Positions 18,406 through 27,615 are shown, counted from the first letter of the stretch. The stretch: DNA of 64,000 bases from an uncultured Corynebacterium sp. (GCF_943914615.1 NZ_CALUCS010000005.1:1-64000), one strand, 5' to 3'. Numbers and translations are program-made. Notes: generated from the sequence alone by a model not told the origin.

Positions 18406-18900
18406 ATGAGCCCGCTGAAGCGCACGAAGATCTCCACGCTGGCTGTCGTGGCGATTGTGTGCGCCCTCATCGCCTGGGTCAGCACGCTGAGTTTCTATGG
18501 AAGCTTCCCGCCGATTAAAACCACGGCTTCGGTTGTACTGTGGGCCTTTGCAATCGTGTGTGCCGTAGCGGGCTGGATAATCCGCAAGCGCATCGGCAGC
18601 AGCAGCGGGGTGGGGATGGATCGCACACAGATGCAGCCGACGACGGTGGTTCAGTGGCTGGCGCTTGGCCAGGCCACGGCGTGGGCCGGGTCGGTGTTCC
18701 TGGGAATGTTTGTCGGGGCGGGGCTTTATGTTCTGCCGAACGCGGGCCACCTTATGGCCGCGGAGGCCGATGTGCCGGGCGTGATTGGCGGGGCTCTGGG
18801 AGCTCTGGCAGCCGTTATGGCCGGCGTTTGGCTGGAGCGCAGCTGCGAAGCGCCACCGCCGGATGCGCCATTAACGCCCAACGGGCTCGACGTTGGGTAG
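18406..18900 (+). CDS. DUF3180 membrane protein
   Basis: A 164-residue protein with four hydrophobic segments (about 10-30, 43-60, 85-108, 124-145) and a short acidic, proline-rich C-terminus. It matches by position and topology the DUF3180 family, which in actinobacteria regularly follows folK. No catalytic motif is visible and its function is unknown. It lies 37 bp after folK and is probably in the same operon, with AGAGG upstream of the ATG. Confidence 0.82.
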   Translation: MSPLKRTKISTLAVVAIVCALIAWVSTLSFYGSFPPIKTTASVVLWAFAIVCAVAGWIIRKRIGSSSGVGMDRTQMQPTTVVQWLALGQATAWAGSVFLGMFVGAGLYVLPNAGHLMAAEADVPGVIGGALGALAAVMAGVWLERSCEAPPPDAPLTPNGLDVG

Positions 18901-18903
18901 TGT
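18898..18903 (+). promoter_or_regulatory. -10 hexamer of the DUF6779-like gene
   Basis: TAGTGT overlapping the stop codon of the DUF3180 gene, 7 nt before the ATG at 18911. Confidence 0.45.
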
Positions 18904-18910
18904 GTTGTCC

Positions 18911-20023
18911 ATGAGCTTCCAGCAGTCTCCTAAGCCACAGCAGTCTCACCAGCCGCAGTCACAGCCCTTCGACGGGCACCAGTCCCTGGAATCCCTGGGG
19001 TACGAGGACAACTCTGCCCGTCAGGGTTCGGACTACCGGGGCTCCGACTTCCAGGGCTCCTCCGTGGCCGCAAACGAACCCTCGGGACTGTCCCGCTTCC
19101 TTATGTATGGCCTGGTGGCGCTGGCGCTGCTCGCTAGTGTGCTGATGCTGTTCATGGATTCCGATGGCTGGCTGAAGGTAGCGTTCATCGCCGCTCTTTG
19201 GGCTGCCTTCTTCGGCGTGGTGCTGGTGCTGCGCTACTCGGGTGCTTTGAGGCTGGCACGCGAGCAGGCTGAGAACCAGGAGAGCTACTTCCAGTCGCAG
19301 CTGGAGCACGAGCGCGCACAGCTGGAAAAGCGCGAGGCGGCGACGCAGGCGAAGTACGCCGCGGAGGCCAAGAAGTCCCAGGATCAGCGCGATAAGCACC
19401 TGGCGGAGCTGCGTGCGGAGCTGGCTCACATGCGCAAGCAGCTGGCGGAGCTGACCGGCGAGGACTTTGATGAGGGCGAGCAGCGTGCGGTGCGCGCGAC
19501 TGCAGAGCGAGTCCGCGAGTTGGGGCACAGCACCGGCGAGCAGACGCCCCAAGCTGCAGGACGCCCGGCGCCCCAGCCGGCGGGCCAGCAGGAGGCGCAG
19601 CCGCACAAGGCACAGCACCGCAGCAAGCCGAAGTTCAACACCGGCACTTTCGCTGCCGTGAACTGGACTGGTCAGGATTCTGAGGAGACCTCCCAGCTGC
19701 CGCTGGTCGTGGACACTACCGCGATGGACGAGGCCAAGCGCACCGAGGCCAAGCGCACTGATGTCACAGGGCCCAAGGCTACCCAGCCCAAGCCCGCGCA
19801 GAAGCGCCGCGCCCAGATGCCGAGCGCGGAGGCGGTTCGTCCCGGCCGCGCCCGCAATAACAGCGCTGCCTCCGAGGAAGCCGGTGCCCAGGCCCCTGCC
19901 GCGAAGTCGGGCGGACAGGCTGAGCCTACGGGAACCCCCCACGGCCGCCGTCGCGCTGACGAGGTGGAAAACGGACTCACCGTCGCAGAACTGATGAAGC
20001 GCTTCAAGAATCGAGAGAAGTAA
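18911..20023 (+). CDS. Membrane/coiled-coil protein (DUF6779-like)
   Basis: A 370-residue protein. A Gln/Ser-rich N-terminus (1-58) precedes two close transmembrane helices (about 60-80 and 86-104). A charged coiled coil (about 108-190) is rich in Glu, Lys and Ala heptads. A disordered Pro/Ala/Gln/Lys-rich tail ends in VAELMKRFKNREK. This suits a membrane-anchored scaffold with a cytoplasmic rod. The DUF6779 name is from memory of actinobacterial proteins at this position between folK and panC. The start at ATG 18911 rather than GTG 18893 is supported by the -10-like TAGTGT 7 nt upstream. Confidence 0.8.
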   Translation: MSFQQSPKPQQSHQPQSQPFDGHQSLESLGYEDNSARQGSDYRGSDFQGSSVAANEPSGLSRFLMYGLVALALLASVLMLFMDSDGWLKVAFIAALWAAFFGVVLVLRYSGALRLAREQAENQESYFQSQLEHERAQLEKREAATQAKYAAEAKKSQDQRDKHLAELRAELAHMRKQLAELTGEDFDEGEQRAVRATAERVRELGHSTGEQTPQAAGRPAPQPAGQQEAQPHKAQHRSKPKFNTGTFAAVNWTGQDSEETSQLPLVVDTTAMDEAKRTEAKRTDVTGPKATQPKPAQKRRAQMPSAEAVRPGRARNNSAASEEAGAQAPAAKSGGQAEPTGTPHGRRRADEVENGLTVAELMKRFKNREK

Positions 20024-20032
20024 CAACCACCT

Positions 20033-20938
20033 GTGACAGGCCCGAAAACTAACTCGGACATTCAACAGCCACGCCTCTCCGTCGGCATCATCTCCGCCGG
20101 GAAAGTAGGCGTGGCTTTGGCGGAGGCCTTCGCACACGCCGGCCACCATGTGCATGGCATCTATGCACATTCGGCACGTTCTGAAGAGTTGGCGTCCCAA
20201 AGAATCCCGAACATCCCCCGCATCAACCTAGACAGCACCGCCCACGCCGCACTCGTGGTGCTGGCGGTGCCGGACCCGAAGCTGCCCGAGGTGGTGGAGG
20301 AAGTTGCGCAACACACGCGGGATGGGCAGATCGTAGCGCACGTTTCCGGAGCATTTGGCTGTGAGATCCTGCAGCCGATCACCGATACCGGCGCGCTGCC
20401 GCTGGCTCTGCATCCGGCGATGACCTTCACCGGAACCCCCGTCGATAGCGAGCGGCTGGACGGCTGTGCGTGGGGAGTAACCAGCGATTCCGAGGTCGGC
20501 GACGTGGTTGCGCAAACCCTCGTGGCCAGCCTGGGAGGTGTCCCCGTTGCCATCCCCGAACACCACCGGGCGGCTTATCACGCGGCGATGGCGCACGCCG
20601 CCAACCATCTGGTGACCCTACTGACGGATGCCCAGGAGATCTTGGACCGCGTGATGGAAGCGCCAGGGGAGAGCCCCGATAGCGCCCTACTGCTGCGCCG
20701 CATCGCCCACGCCGCGGTGGATAACGCGCTGGACAAGCGCATGGACGGGCTGACCGGCCCAGTCGCCCGCGACGATGCGGAGGCGGTGATGCGCCACCGC
20801 GCAGCTCTGCGGGAGCTGGGGGACGGGGCAGACTCAGCTGAGGAAGGGCCAGCAGAGGCCGCCTACACCGCGATGGCCCGCCGCACTGCTCTTAAAGTGG
20901 GGGCTATTGAGGTCGAAAGGCTGCTGGATCTAGAGTAA
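20033..20938 (+). CDS. Rossmann-fold DUF2520 oxidoreductase-like protein
   Basis: A 301-residue protein. The N-terminal NAD(P)-binding fold has SVGIISAGKVGVALAEA (a GxGxxG variant with Ser-Ala-Gly), and the C-terminal helical DUF2520 domain has HPAMTFTG and the YHAAMAHAANHL segment. It resembles mycobacterial Rv3603c, which also sits directly upstream of panC, so a pantothenate/CoA connection is plausible. Substrate unknown. The GTG at 20033 lies 9 nt after the previous stop. Confidence 0.85.
   Translation: MTGPKTNSDIQQPRLSVGIISAGKVGVALAEAFAHAGHHVHGIYAHSARSEELASQRIPNIPRINLDSTAHAALVVLAVPDPKLPEVVEEVAQHTRDGQIVAHVSGAFGCEILQPITDTGALPLALHPAMTFTGTPVDSERLDGCAWGVTSDSEVGDVVAQTLVASLGGVPVAIPEHHRAAYHAAMAHAANHLVTLLTDAQEILDRVMEAPGESPDSALLLRRIAHAAVDNALDKRMDGLTGPVARDDAEAVMRHRAALRELGDGADSAEEGPAEAAYTAMARRTALKVGAIEVERLLDLE
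20931..20936 (+). promoter_or_regulatory. Internal promoter before panC
   Basis: The -10-like TAGAGT lies 7 nt before the panC ATG. TTGAGG at 20907-20912 can serve as -35 with an 18-bp spacer. The promoter lies inside the 3' end of the upstream gene. Confidence 0.5.
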
Positions 20939-20943
20939 GAGCC

Positions 20944-21864
20944 ATGACGTTCACACCTGGCCAAGCTGAGGTTTTCACCGAGATTGAGAAGATCGGGCAG
21001 CTCACCCGCGCCATGCGCAAGGCGGGCCGCCCCGTGGCGCTGGTGCCCACGATGGGCGCGCTGCACGAGGGGCACCTCTCGCTGGTGCAGGCCGCCCAGC
21101 AGATCCCCGGCGCACTGGTTGTGGTCAGCATTTTCGTGAATCCCCTGCAGTTCGCCGAGGGGGAGGACCTGGATGCCTACCCCCGCACCCTCGACGAGGA
21201 CGTGGCGAAGCTGAAGGCCGCGGGCGTGGACGCGGTATTCGCTCCCAACCCGCGCGAGATGTACCCCAACGGCCCGCGCACGACTATCCACCCGGGCGAG
21301 GCCGGCCGCATCCTGGAGGGCGCCCACCGCCCGACTCACTTCGCGGGCGTGCTGACGGTGGTGAACAAGCTCTTCACCATCACGCACTGCGACCACGCCT
21401 TCTTCGGGGAGAAAGACTACCAGCAGCTGTTGCTGATCCAGCAGATGGTCACGGACCTGAACATGGAGGTGCAGGTTCATGGTGTGCCGATCGTGCGCGA
21501 GGCCGATGGCCTGGCGAAGTCCTCCCGCAACGTCTACCTTTCCGACGAGGAGCGCGAGCTCGCCCTCACTCTGTCCGCCGCCCTGACTGCCGGCGCTTTC
21601 GTGGCAGAGCAGGGTCCTTCGGCGGTGCTGCAGACTGCCGGATCTATTCTGGACGCCGCCTCGGGCGTGGACGTCGACTATCTTGAGCTGCGCGGTACGG
21701 ACCTTTCCGACGCCCCGGAGGACGGCGAGGCCCGCCTGCTGGTGGCGGCGCGCGTTGGGACCACGCGCCTGATCGACAATGTGGGCGTGCCCCTGGGCAC
21801 CGGCTTCAAGGGGCTGGATGACGGCGGCGAAGGCAGCGCACCTGCCGACAACGCTGGCGAGTAG
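20944..21864 (+). CDS. panC: Pantoate-beta-alanine ligase
   Basis: A 306-residue ATP-dependent ligase completing pantothenate. The nucleotide-binding HxGH is in MGALHEGHLSLV (about 36-47) and the second motif is KSSRNVYLS near 193-201. FFGEKDYQQ and the pantoate-binding region are present. It probably has its own leaderless promoter. The stop codon lies inside a 4 x 10-bp tandem repeat that runs to the next gene. Its usual partner panD is 5.7 kb away, beyond a galactose cluster. Confidence 0.95.
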   Translation: MTFTPGQAEVFTEIEKIGQLTRAMRKAGRPVALVPTMGALHEGHLSLVQAAQQIPGALVVVSIFVNPLQFAEGEDLDAYPRTLDEDVAKLKAAGVDAVFAPNPREMYPNGPRTTIHPGEAGRILEGAHRPTHFAGVLTVVNKLFTITHCDHAFFGEKDYQQLLLIQQMVTDLNMEVQVHGVPIVREADGLAKSSRNVYLSDEERELALTLSAALTAGAFVAEQGPSAVLQTAGSILDAASGVDVDYLELRGTDLSDAPEDGEARLLVAARVGTTRLIDNVGVPLGTGFKGLDDGGEGSAPADNAGE

Positions 21865-21898
21865 AGCTGAGCAGAACTGAGTAGAGCTGAGTAGAACC
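21859..21898 (+). repeat. Four 10-bp tandem repeats abutting a start codon
   Basis: Units of the form GAG(T/C)AGA(G/A)C(T/C) start at 21859, 21869, 21879 and 21889. The array contains the panC stop codon and ends at the base before the ATG of the aldose epimerase gene. Each unit carries weak Shine-Dalgarno-like GAG. Confidence 0.85.
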
Positions 21899-22879
21899 AT
21901 GAGCGATGAACTCGAAACTTTGAAGCGCCACTCGCACCCCTTCGTGGACATCTCCGCCGGGGAGTACCGCGCCAGCATCTCCACCTTCGGTGGCGGGCTG
22001 CGCAGCCTGGAGTACGCGGGCAAGCCCCTGGTGGTTTCCTACCCAGAGGGCGCCTACCCGCCGCTATCCTCCGGAATTGTGGTGGCCCCATGGCCGAACC
22101 GCACAGCCGACGGGGTCTTCGCCCACGACGGCGTGCTGCACCGTCTGGACATCACAGAGCCGGGCCGCGCCACCGCGATCCACGGATTCGTGGGGCAGAT
22201 GGCCTGGCACGTTGCCGACCAAGGTGAAGACTTCGTGGCGCTGGAGCTGTCCACCGGCCTGCGCCAGGGGTGGCCGTGGCCGCTGCGTATGCGGGTGACG
22301 TGGTCGCTCGATGCGGCTGAGGGGCTGCGTGCCACTTTCGACGTCCGCAACGAGGCTGATGCTTCCTGCCCCTTCGGCCTGGGGTGGCACCCATACCTGA
22401 GCGCCCTGGGAGCACCGCTGGATGACTGCGTGCTGCATCTGCCTGTCGGCACGAACCTGCCCCTGGATTCGGTGCGCAACCTTCCCGCCGGGCCGGAGTT
22501 TTCGGCTCGCCGGGTGCTTCCGGACCTGGATACCGGCCAGCGCATGGCCGGGGTGTGCCTGGACCAATGCTTCGGCGGTATCAGTGCGCAGGAGGATGCG
22601 CCGTCCGAGGCGCGCCTGCTCAACCCGGACGGCGAGGGCGTGCGTCTATGGGTAGGCGAGGGCTTCAACTGGTTTCAGGTGTTCACTGCCGACCCAGCCC
22701 GCCGCGAGGGTTACCCCGGTGTGGGGCGGGCCCTGGCCGTCGAACCGATGACGTGCCCGCCGGACGCACTGCGCTCCGGCCGAGACCTCATTCGCCTGAA
22801 TGCAGGGGAGGAGTTCAGCTTCGAATGTGGGATCTCTTTCGCGCCGCGTGAGGGCGTCACAACCCAAGAACCGAAGTAG
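21899..22879 (+). CDS. Aldose 1-epimerase family protein
   Basis: A 326-residue GalM-like mutarotase fold. Family landmarks are PWPNRTADGVF, the catalytic-type His in TAIHGFVGQMAW (about 94-105), and GWHPY near residue 162. It would interconvert alpha and beta anomers of galactose or another hexose. It is first in a run with an SSS symporter, galT and galK, which supports galactose as substrate. The sequence is closer to the broad aldose epimerase group than to classical GalM, so another sugar is possible. Confidence 0.88.
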   Translation: MSDELETLKRHSHPFVDISAGEYRASISTFGGGLRSLEYAGKPLVVSYPEGAYPPLSSGIVVAPWPNRTADGVFAHDGVLHRLDITEPGRATAIHGFVGQMAWHVADQGEDFVALELSTGLRQGWPWPLRMRVTWSLDAAEGLRATFDVRNEADASCPFGLGWHPYLSALGAPLDDCVLHLPVGTNLPLDSVRNLPAGPEFSARRVLPDLDTGQRMAGVCLDQCFGGISAQEDAPSEARLLNPDGEGVRLWVGEGFNWFQVFTADPARREGYPGVGRALAVEPMTCPPDALRSGRDLIRLNAGEEFSFECGISFAPREGVTTQEPK

Positions 22880-23030
22880 TCCCAGAAATAGAAAAGAATT
22901 TCCTTAAGTGCACCCCGCGGCGTTAAAATTGGTACCGCATATATATCCAATAGTTCTCGTCGCTGGTAATTGGAAAACATAACCGTTGGCGCCTGGGACG
23001 GGAACATGACGTTCCTGGAGGTTCGCAGCT

Positions 23031-24686
23031 ATGACAGCTGAAGGACTACGCCTGGACGCAAGCTGGGTAGACTACGCGCTGGTCGCCCTATACTTTGCGT
23101 TCGTCCTGGGCATCGGTTGGGCCGCAAAGTCCAAAGTGTCCAGCTCAATCGACTTCTTCCTCTCCGGCCGCTCGCTACCCGCATGGGTGACGGGCCTGGC
23201 CTTCATCTCCGCCAACCTGGGCGCCGTAGAAATCGTGGGCCACTCGGCCAACGGCGTGCAGTACGGCTTCGAAACCATGCACTATTTCTGGATCGGCGCG
23301 ATCCCAGCAATGGTGTTCCTCGGCATCGTGATGATGCCTTTCTACTATGGCTCCAAGGTGCGTTCCGTGCCGGAGTTCATGCTCCGCCGCTTCGGCAAGG
23401 GCGCACACCTGGTCAACGGCCTCTCCTTCGCCGTAGCCCAGCTGCTGATTGCCGGCGTGAACCTATTGCTGCTGGCCAAGGTGGTTAACTCCCTGCTCGG
23501 CTGGCCGCTATGGGTCACGCTGGTCGTGGCCGCAGCAATCGTGCTGTCGTACATCACCCTCGGTGGCCTTTCTGCCGCCATCTACAACGAGGTTCTGCAG
23601 TTCTTCGTGATCATCGCGGCCCTGCTGCCGCTGACCATGATCGGCCTGCACCAAGTCGGCGGCTGGTCCGGCCTGCAGGAGAAGGTCGCAGACCCGTCGC
23701 ACTACCACACCTGGCCGGGTACTGAAATCTCGGGCTTCGACAACCCGATCGTCTCCGCCATCGGCCTGGTCTTCGGCCTGGGCTTCGTGCTGTCCTTCGG
23801 TTACTGGACCACCAACTTCGTGGAGGTGCAGCGCTCCATGGCAGCCGATTCGCTGTCGTCTGCGCGCAAGACCCCGATCATCGGTGCGTTCCCGAAGATG
23901 TTCATCCCGTTCCTGGTGGTCATCCCGGGCATGGTTGCAGGTGCAACCGTCACCCCGATCATGGATGGTTCTGCCGAGCCGAACGACGCGATCCTGTACC
24001 TGATGCGTGACCTGCTGCCGAACGGCCTGCTGGGCGTGGCTATCGCGGGTCTGCTGGCCGCGTTCATGGCCGGCATGGCGGCTAACATTTCCGCCTTCAA
24101 CACCGTGTTCTCCTACGACATTTGGGAGTCCTACATCGTCAAGGATCGCGACGACGAGTACTACCTCAAGGTCGGCCGTATCGCGACCGTCGGCGCCACC
24201 GCCATTGCCGTGTTCACCGCCCTGCTGGCTTCCAACTTCGGCAATATCATGGACTACCTGCAGACGCTGTTCGGCTTCTTCAACGCGCCGCTGTTCGCCA
24301 CCTTCATCCTGGGTATGTTCTGGAAGCGCATGACGCCCACCGCAGGTTGGGTGGGCCTCGTTTCCGGTACGGGTGTGGCAATCGTCTACTGGGCTGTGGC
24401 CACCTTCGGCAGCACCGACGCAACCTTCTTCAACCTGCCGGGTCAGGGTACGGCCTTCGTTGCCGCCTCCCTGGCGTTCGTCACGGACATCATCGTCTCC
24501 GTCCTGGTCTCCCTGGTCACCGAGCCGAAGCCGGACGAGGAGCTGGTGGGCTTCGTCAAGTCCGTCACCCCGAAGGAAAACCTCACGGACGCCGCCGAGG
24601 CCACCCTGCCGTGGTACCGCCGCACCGTCCCGCTGGGCATCCTCTGTCTGGCAATGGTGCTCGTCCTCAACATCGTGTTCGCCTAA
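23031..24686 (+). CDS. Sodium:solute symporter (SSS family), probable galactose/hexose transporter
   Basis: A 551-residue protein with about 14 hydrophobic segments and the SSS landmarks FFLSGRSLPAWVTGLAF near the N-terminus and SAFNTVFSYDIWE in the middle. SSS carriers take up sugars, amino acids or vitamins with Na+. The surrounding aldose epimerase, galT and galK make galactose the best guess, and the length and start resemble SGLT-like sugar carriers. The ATG at 23031 follows GGAGG. The 151-bp gap upstream is AT-rich (ATATATATC near 22939) and may carry a promoter. Confidence 0.88.
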   Translation: MTAEGLRLDASWVDYALVALYFAFVLGIGWAAKSKVSSSIDFFLSGRSLPAWVTGLAFISANLGAVEIVGHSANGVQYGFETMHYFWIGAIPAMVFLGIVMMPFYYGSKVRSVPEFMLRRFGKGAHLVNGLSFAVAQLLIAGVNLLLLAKVVNSLLGWPLWVTLVVAAAIVLSYITLGGLSAAIYNEVLQFFVIIAALLPLTMIGLHQVGGWSGLQEKVADPSHYHTWPGTEISGFDNPIVSAIGLVFGLGFVLSFGYWTTNFVEVQRSMAADSLSSARKTPIIGAFPKMFIPFLVVIPGMVAGATVTPIMDGSAEPNDAILYLMRDLLPNGLLGVAIAGLLAAFMAGMAANISAFNTVFSYDIWESYIVKDRDDEYYLKVGRIATVGATAIAVFTALLASNFGNIMDYLQTLFGFFNAPLFATFILGMFWKRMTPTAGWVGLVSGTGVAIVYWAVATFGSTDATFFNLPGQGTAFVAASLAFVTDIIVSVLVSLVTEPKPDEELVGFVKSVTPKENLTDAAEATLPWYRRTVPLGILCLAMVLVLNIVFA

Positions 24687-24723
24687 GAGCGCTTAAACTT
24701 TCAGAAAGGAGTGAACGGACACA

Positions 24724-25044
24724 ATGGCTAACAACACGGCTAAGAACACGGCTAAGAAAACCAAGCGTTCCCACATGGCCGGAGCTTTCGACATCCGCAA
24801 CGTCATCGGCTCCCTCATGGGCCTGTACGGACTTGTGCTTTTGCTCAGCTACTTCCTGCTGGCCCCGGGCATGGATGTGACCACCGGCGAGCCGAAGAAC
24901 GAAACGTATAACCTGGTCTGCGGGCTTGCCATGGTCGTCGTGGCGGCGGTCTTCTTCCTGTGGACCAAGCTGGATCCGATCAAGATCGACGAACCAGTCG
25001 AACCAGGCGAACCAGCCGATTCACCGGCTTCGCAAGCTAAGTAA
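24724..25044 (+). CDS. Small two-helix membrane protein linked to the SSS symporter
   Basis: A 106-residue protein with a Lys/Asn-rich cytoplasmic start, two transmembrane segments (about 25-45 and 62-80) and an acidic Pro/Glu tail. It has AAAGGAG upstream of the ATG and lies 37 bp after the symporter and before a strong terminator. Small membrane partners beside SSS carriers are known in other systems; that this is one is inference. No family was recognised. Confidence 0.8.
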   Translation: MANNTAKNTAKKTKRSHMAGAFDIRNVIGSLMGLYGLVLLLSYFLLAPGMDVTTGEPKNETYNLVCGLAMVVVAAVFFLWTKLDPIKIDEPVEPGEPADSPASQAK

Positions 25045-25050
25045 CGTACA

Positions 25051-25080
25051 TGCCCGCCCCACCCGGAGGCGGGCATTTTC
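25051..25080 (+). terminator. Rho-independent terminator after symporter pair
   Basis: A perfect 8-bp stem, TGCCCGCC (25051-25058) and GGCGGGCA (25068-25075), with a 9-nt loop and then TTTTC. It separates the symporter genes from galTK or attenuates expression into them. Confidence 0.85.
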
Positions 25081-25130
25081 AACCTAAGCACCATCCCCAC
25101 CCAAGGACCTTTTAGGAAGTGATCCACGCT

Positions 25131-26270
25131 GTGCAGCACGAATTTAAAGTAACCCGAACCACGCTGGCGGACGGCCGCGAGCTGCTGTACTTCGACGACG
25201 AACCGGCTTATGTTGCGGGGGAGAAGCAGCGCGAGCTGCACGATTCCCGCGACCTGCCGCAGGCCACCACGGAATCCGAAATGCGCCAGGACCCCCTGAC
25301 CGGCCAGTGGTACGTCTACGCCGCACACCGCATGAACCGCACGTTCATGCCCCCGGCCAACGAGAACCCACTGGCTCCCACCAAGCCCGGCGAGCTGCCC
25401 ACCGAGGTGCCCGCCGACGACTACGACGTGGTGGTCTTCGAGAACCGCTTCCCGTCCCTGTCGGTCCACATGGAGGTGCCGGAGGACTTCGCCACCCAAG
25501 TCGACGGCCAGGAGCTGTTCCCCCGCAAGCCCGCCATCGGCCGCTGCGAGGTCGTGTGCTTCACCCCGGACGTGAACTCCTCGTTCAGGGATCTGCCCTA
25601 CGAACGCGCCCGCACGGTCGTTGAGGCCTGGGCGCACCGCACCGCTGAGCTCTCCGCAATCGAGGGCATCCGCTACGTGTTCCCCTTCGAGAACCGCGGC
25701 AAGGAGATCGGCGTGACCCTGCAGCACCCGCACGGCCAGATCTACTCCTATCCCTTCGTCCCGCCACGCGCCGCCGAGGTGGCTGCACGCGCTCGGGCGT
25801 TTAGGGAGCAAACTGGGAAGGATCTTTTTGACGCCACCTTGTCCGCCGAAAAGGCATCCGGCACCCGCGTACTTTTGGCCGGTGAGCACTTCACGGCCTA
25901 TGTACCGGCGGCAGCGAAGTGGCCGGTGGAGGTCATCCTCATGGCTAACCGGGCGGTCCCGGATTTCGCGGCGCTGAGTGACGAGGAGAAGGACGAACTG
26001 ACCCGCTTCTACCTGGACCTGTTGGGGCGCATGGACCGCTTCTTCGAGGGAGTGGAGCGCACCCCCTACATCGCCGCCTGGAACCAGGCGCCGGTGGGGG
26101 AGGACCGGGAGAACGGTCGCCTGTACTTGCAGCTGTATTCGATGATGCGCTCCCCAGGACGCATGAAGTTCCTGGCCGGTAGTGAGTCGGGTCAGGAGGC
26201 CTGGATCTCCGACACCACCCCGGAGAGGATCGCCGAGCGCTTCCGGGAGGTCGCCGACAATGCCAACTAA
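25131..26270 (+). CDS. galT: Galactose-1-phosphate uridylyltransferase
   Basis: A 379-residue HIT-superfamily enzyme of the Leloir pathway. The active-site segment HPHGQIYSYPF lies near residue 200, with FENRFPSL and an N-terminal RQDPLTGQWYVYA. It exchanges UMP between UDP-glucose and galactose-1-phosphate. I prefer the GTG at 25131, which has AGGAAG 11 nt upstream; a GTG at 25119 is too close to that site. The 3' end overlaps galK by 11 nt. Confidence 0.94.
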   Translation: MQHEFKVTRTTLADGRELLYFDDEPAYVAGEKQRELHDSRDLPQATTESEMRQDPLTGQWYVYAAHRMNRTFMPPANENPLAPTKPGELPTEVPADDYDVVVFENRFPSLSVHMEVPEDFATQVDGQELFPRKPAIGRCEVVCFTPDVNSSFRDLPYERARTVVEAWAHRTAELSAIEGIRYVFPFENRGKEIGVTLQHPHGQIYSYPFVPPRAAEVAARARAFREQTGKDLFDATLSAEKASGTRVLLAGEHFTAYVPAAAKWPVEVILMANRAVPDFAALSDEEKDELTRFYLDLLGRMDRFFEGVERTPYIAAWNQAPVGEDRENGRLYLQLYSMMRSPGRMKFLAGSESGQEAWISDTTPERIAERFREVADNAN

Positions 26271-27534
26271 CGAAACCCCCACTAACCAAACCAGCGCAGC
26301 ACAGGACGCGGGCACCCCGCGCTGGCTGCAGACTCGCTCCGAGGAGCAGGGCACTGCCGACGTGCAGTCCCTGTTCCAGCAGGTCTACAGCTATGAACCG
26401 GCGGGCGTGTGGTCCGCGCCGGGGCGCGTGAACCTAATCGGTGAGCATGTCGATTACGCCGATGGCATCAGCCTGCCCTTCGCGCTTTCCCAGCGCACCT
26501 ACGTGGCAGCCGCCAAGAACGACGACGGTGTGTACCGCGTGGCCTCCCGCTTCGGCGAGCCCGCGGAGGTTGTCCACTTTGAGATCCCCGTCGCCGAGGT
26601 CGGCCCCGGTAACCCCGCCAACTGGGCGGGGTACGCCGTCGGTGCCATCTGGGCCGCCACCGAGGCTGGTCTGATGCCTGCCGGTGGGCTGGATCTCGCC
26701 ATCGAGTCAGACGTTCCCGTTGGCGCGGGGCTCTCCAGTTCCGCTGCACTGGAATGCTCGGCGGCTCTCGCGGCCTACGACCTATACGGCGGCGCGCCCC
26801 TCGATGATGCGGCTCGCAGCGGGCTCATGGGGGCGTCCATAAGAGCAGAGAACGAGGTAGTCGGCGCCTCGACGGGCGGGCTTGACCAGCGTATTTCGCT
26901 GTTCGGTCAGACCGGTCACGCGCTGGCCATCGACTTCGCCGAAGATAGCGCTACCCAGGTGCCTTTCGACATTGCGGCGCGGGGGCTGGCGATCCTCATC
27001 ATGAACACGAACGCCCCGCACCAGCTGAACGACGGGCAGTATGCTGCGCGACGCGCAGTGATCGACGGAGTAACCGCCGACCTGGGGGTTAGCAGTCTGC
27101 GCTTCGCCGAGGAGGCCGAGGACGCCTCCGTGGGCTGGGCCAAGTCCAACGACATGGATCCGGTGGTGGTGGCCGCCCGCGTGCGCCACGTGGTCAGCGA
27201 AATCGAGCGCACCGCCGAGGCGATCCGCCAGGTCAGCGCCGGGGACATGGAAGCCTTTGGGCGGTCGATGCAGGGCAGCCACGCCTCCCTGCGGGATGAC
27301 TACGAGGTCACCGTCCCGGAACTGGATACCGCTGTGGACGTTGCGATGGCTGGGGGCGCGCTGGGCGCCCGCATGACCGGTGGCGGCTTCGGCGGCTCCG
27401 CGATTGCGCTGCTGCGCGAGGATCAGGTGGAGGCGACGGCCGCGGCAGTCGCCAGGGCTTTCGCGGAGAAAGGCTTCAACGAGCCCGAGTTCGTGGTAGC
27501 CCTGCCGAGCGACGGCGCGCACCGGAACGCTTAG
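26260..27534 (+). CDS. galK: Galactokinase
   Basis: A 424-residue GHMP kinase. The galactokinase signature is GRVNLIGEHVDYADG (about 54-68), the ATP loop is VGAGLSSSAALECS (about 156-169), and the third motif is GGGFGGSAIAL near 387-397. It phosphorylates galactose at C1. The ATG at 26260 lies inside galT, so the two are translationally coupled. galE is absent from the window and must lie elsewhere for a full pathway. Confidence 0.95.
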   Translation: MPTNETPTNQTSAAQDAGTPRWLQTRSEEQGTADVQSLFQQVYSYEPAGVWSAPGRVNLIGEHVDYADGISLPFALSQRTYVAAAKNDDGVYRVASRFGEPAEVVHFEIPVAEVGPGNPANWAGYAVGAIWAATEAGLMPAGGLDLAIESDVPVGAGLSSSAALECSAALAAYDLYGGAPLDDAARSGLMGASIRAENEVVGASTGGLDQRISLFGQTGHALAIDFAEDSATQVPFDIAARGLAILIMNTNAPHQLNDGQYAARRAVIDGVTADLGVSSLRFAEEAEDASVGWAKSNDMDPVVVAARVRHVVSEIERTAEAIRQVSAGDMEAFGRSMQGSHASLRDDYEVTVPELDTAVDVAMAGGALGARMTGGGFGGSAIALLREDQVEATAAAVARAFAEKGFNEPEFVVALPSDGAHRNA

Positions 27535-27615
27535 GCTCCGCTTTGGGCGCCGCCCGGGCGCCTGATCTGCGCCGCACAAAGTAACAGCTAAATAGCTTAT
27601 TTGGTTAGCCCCGAG

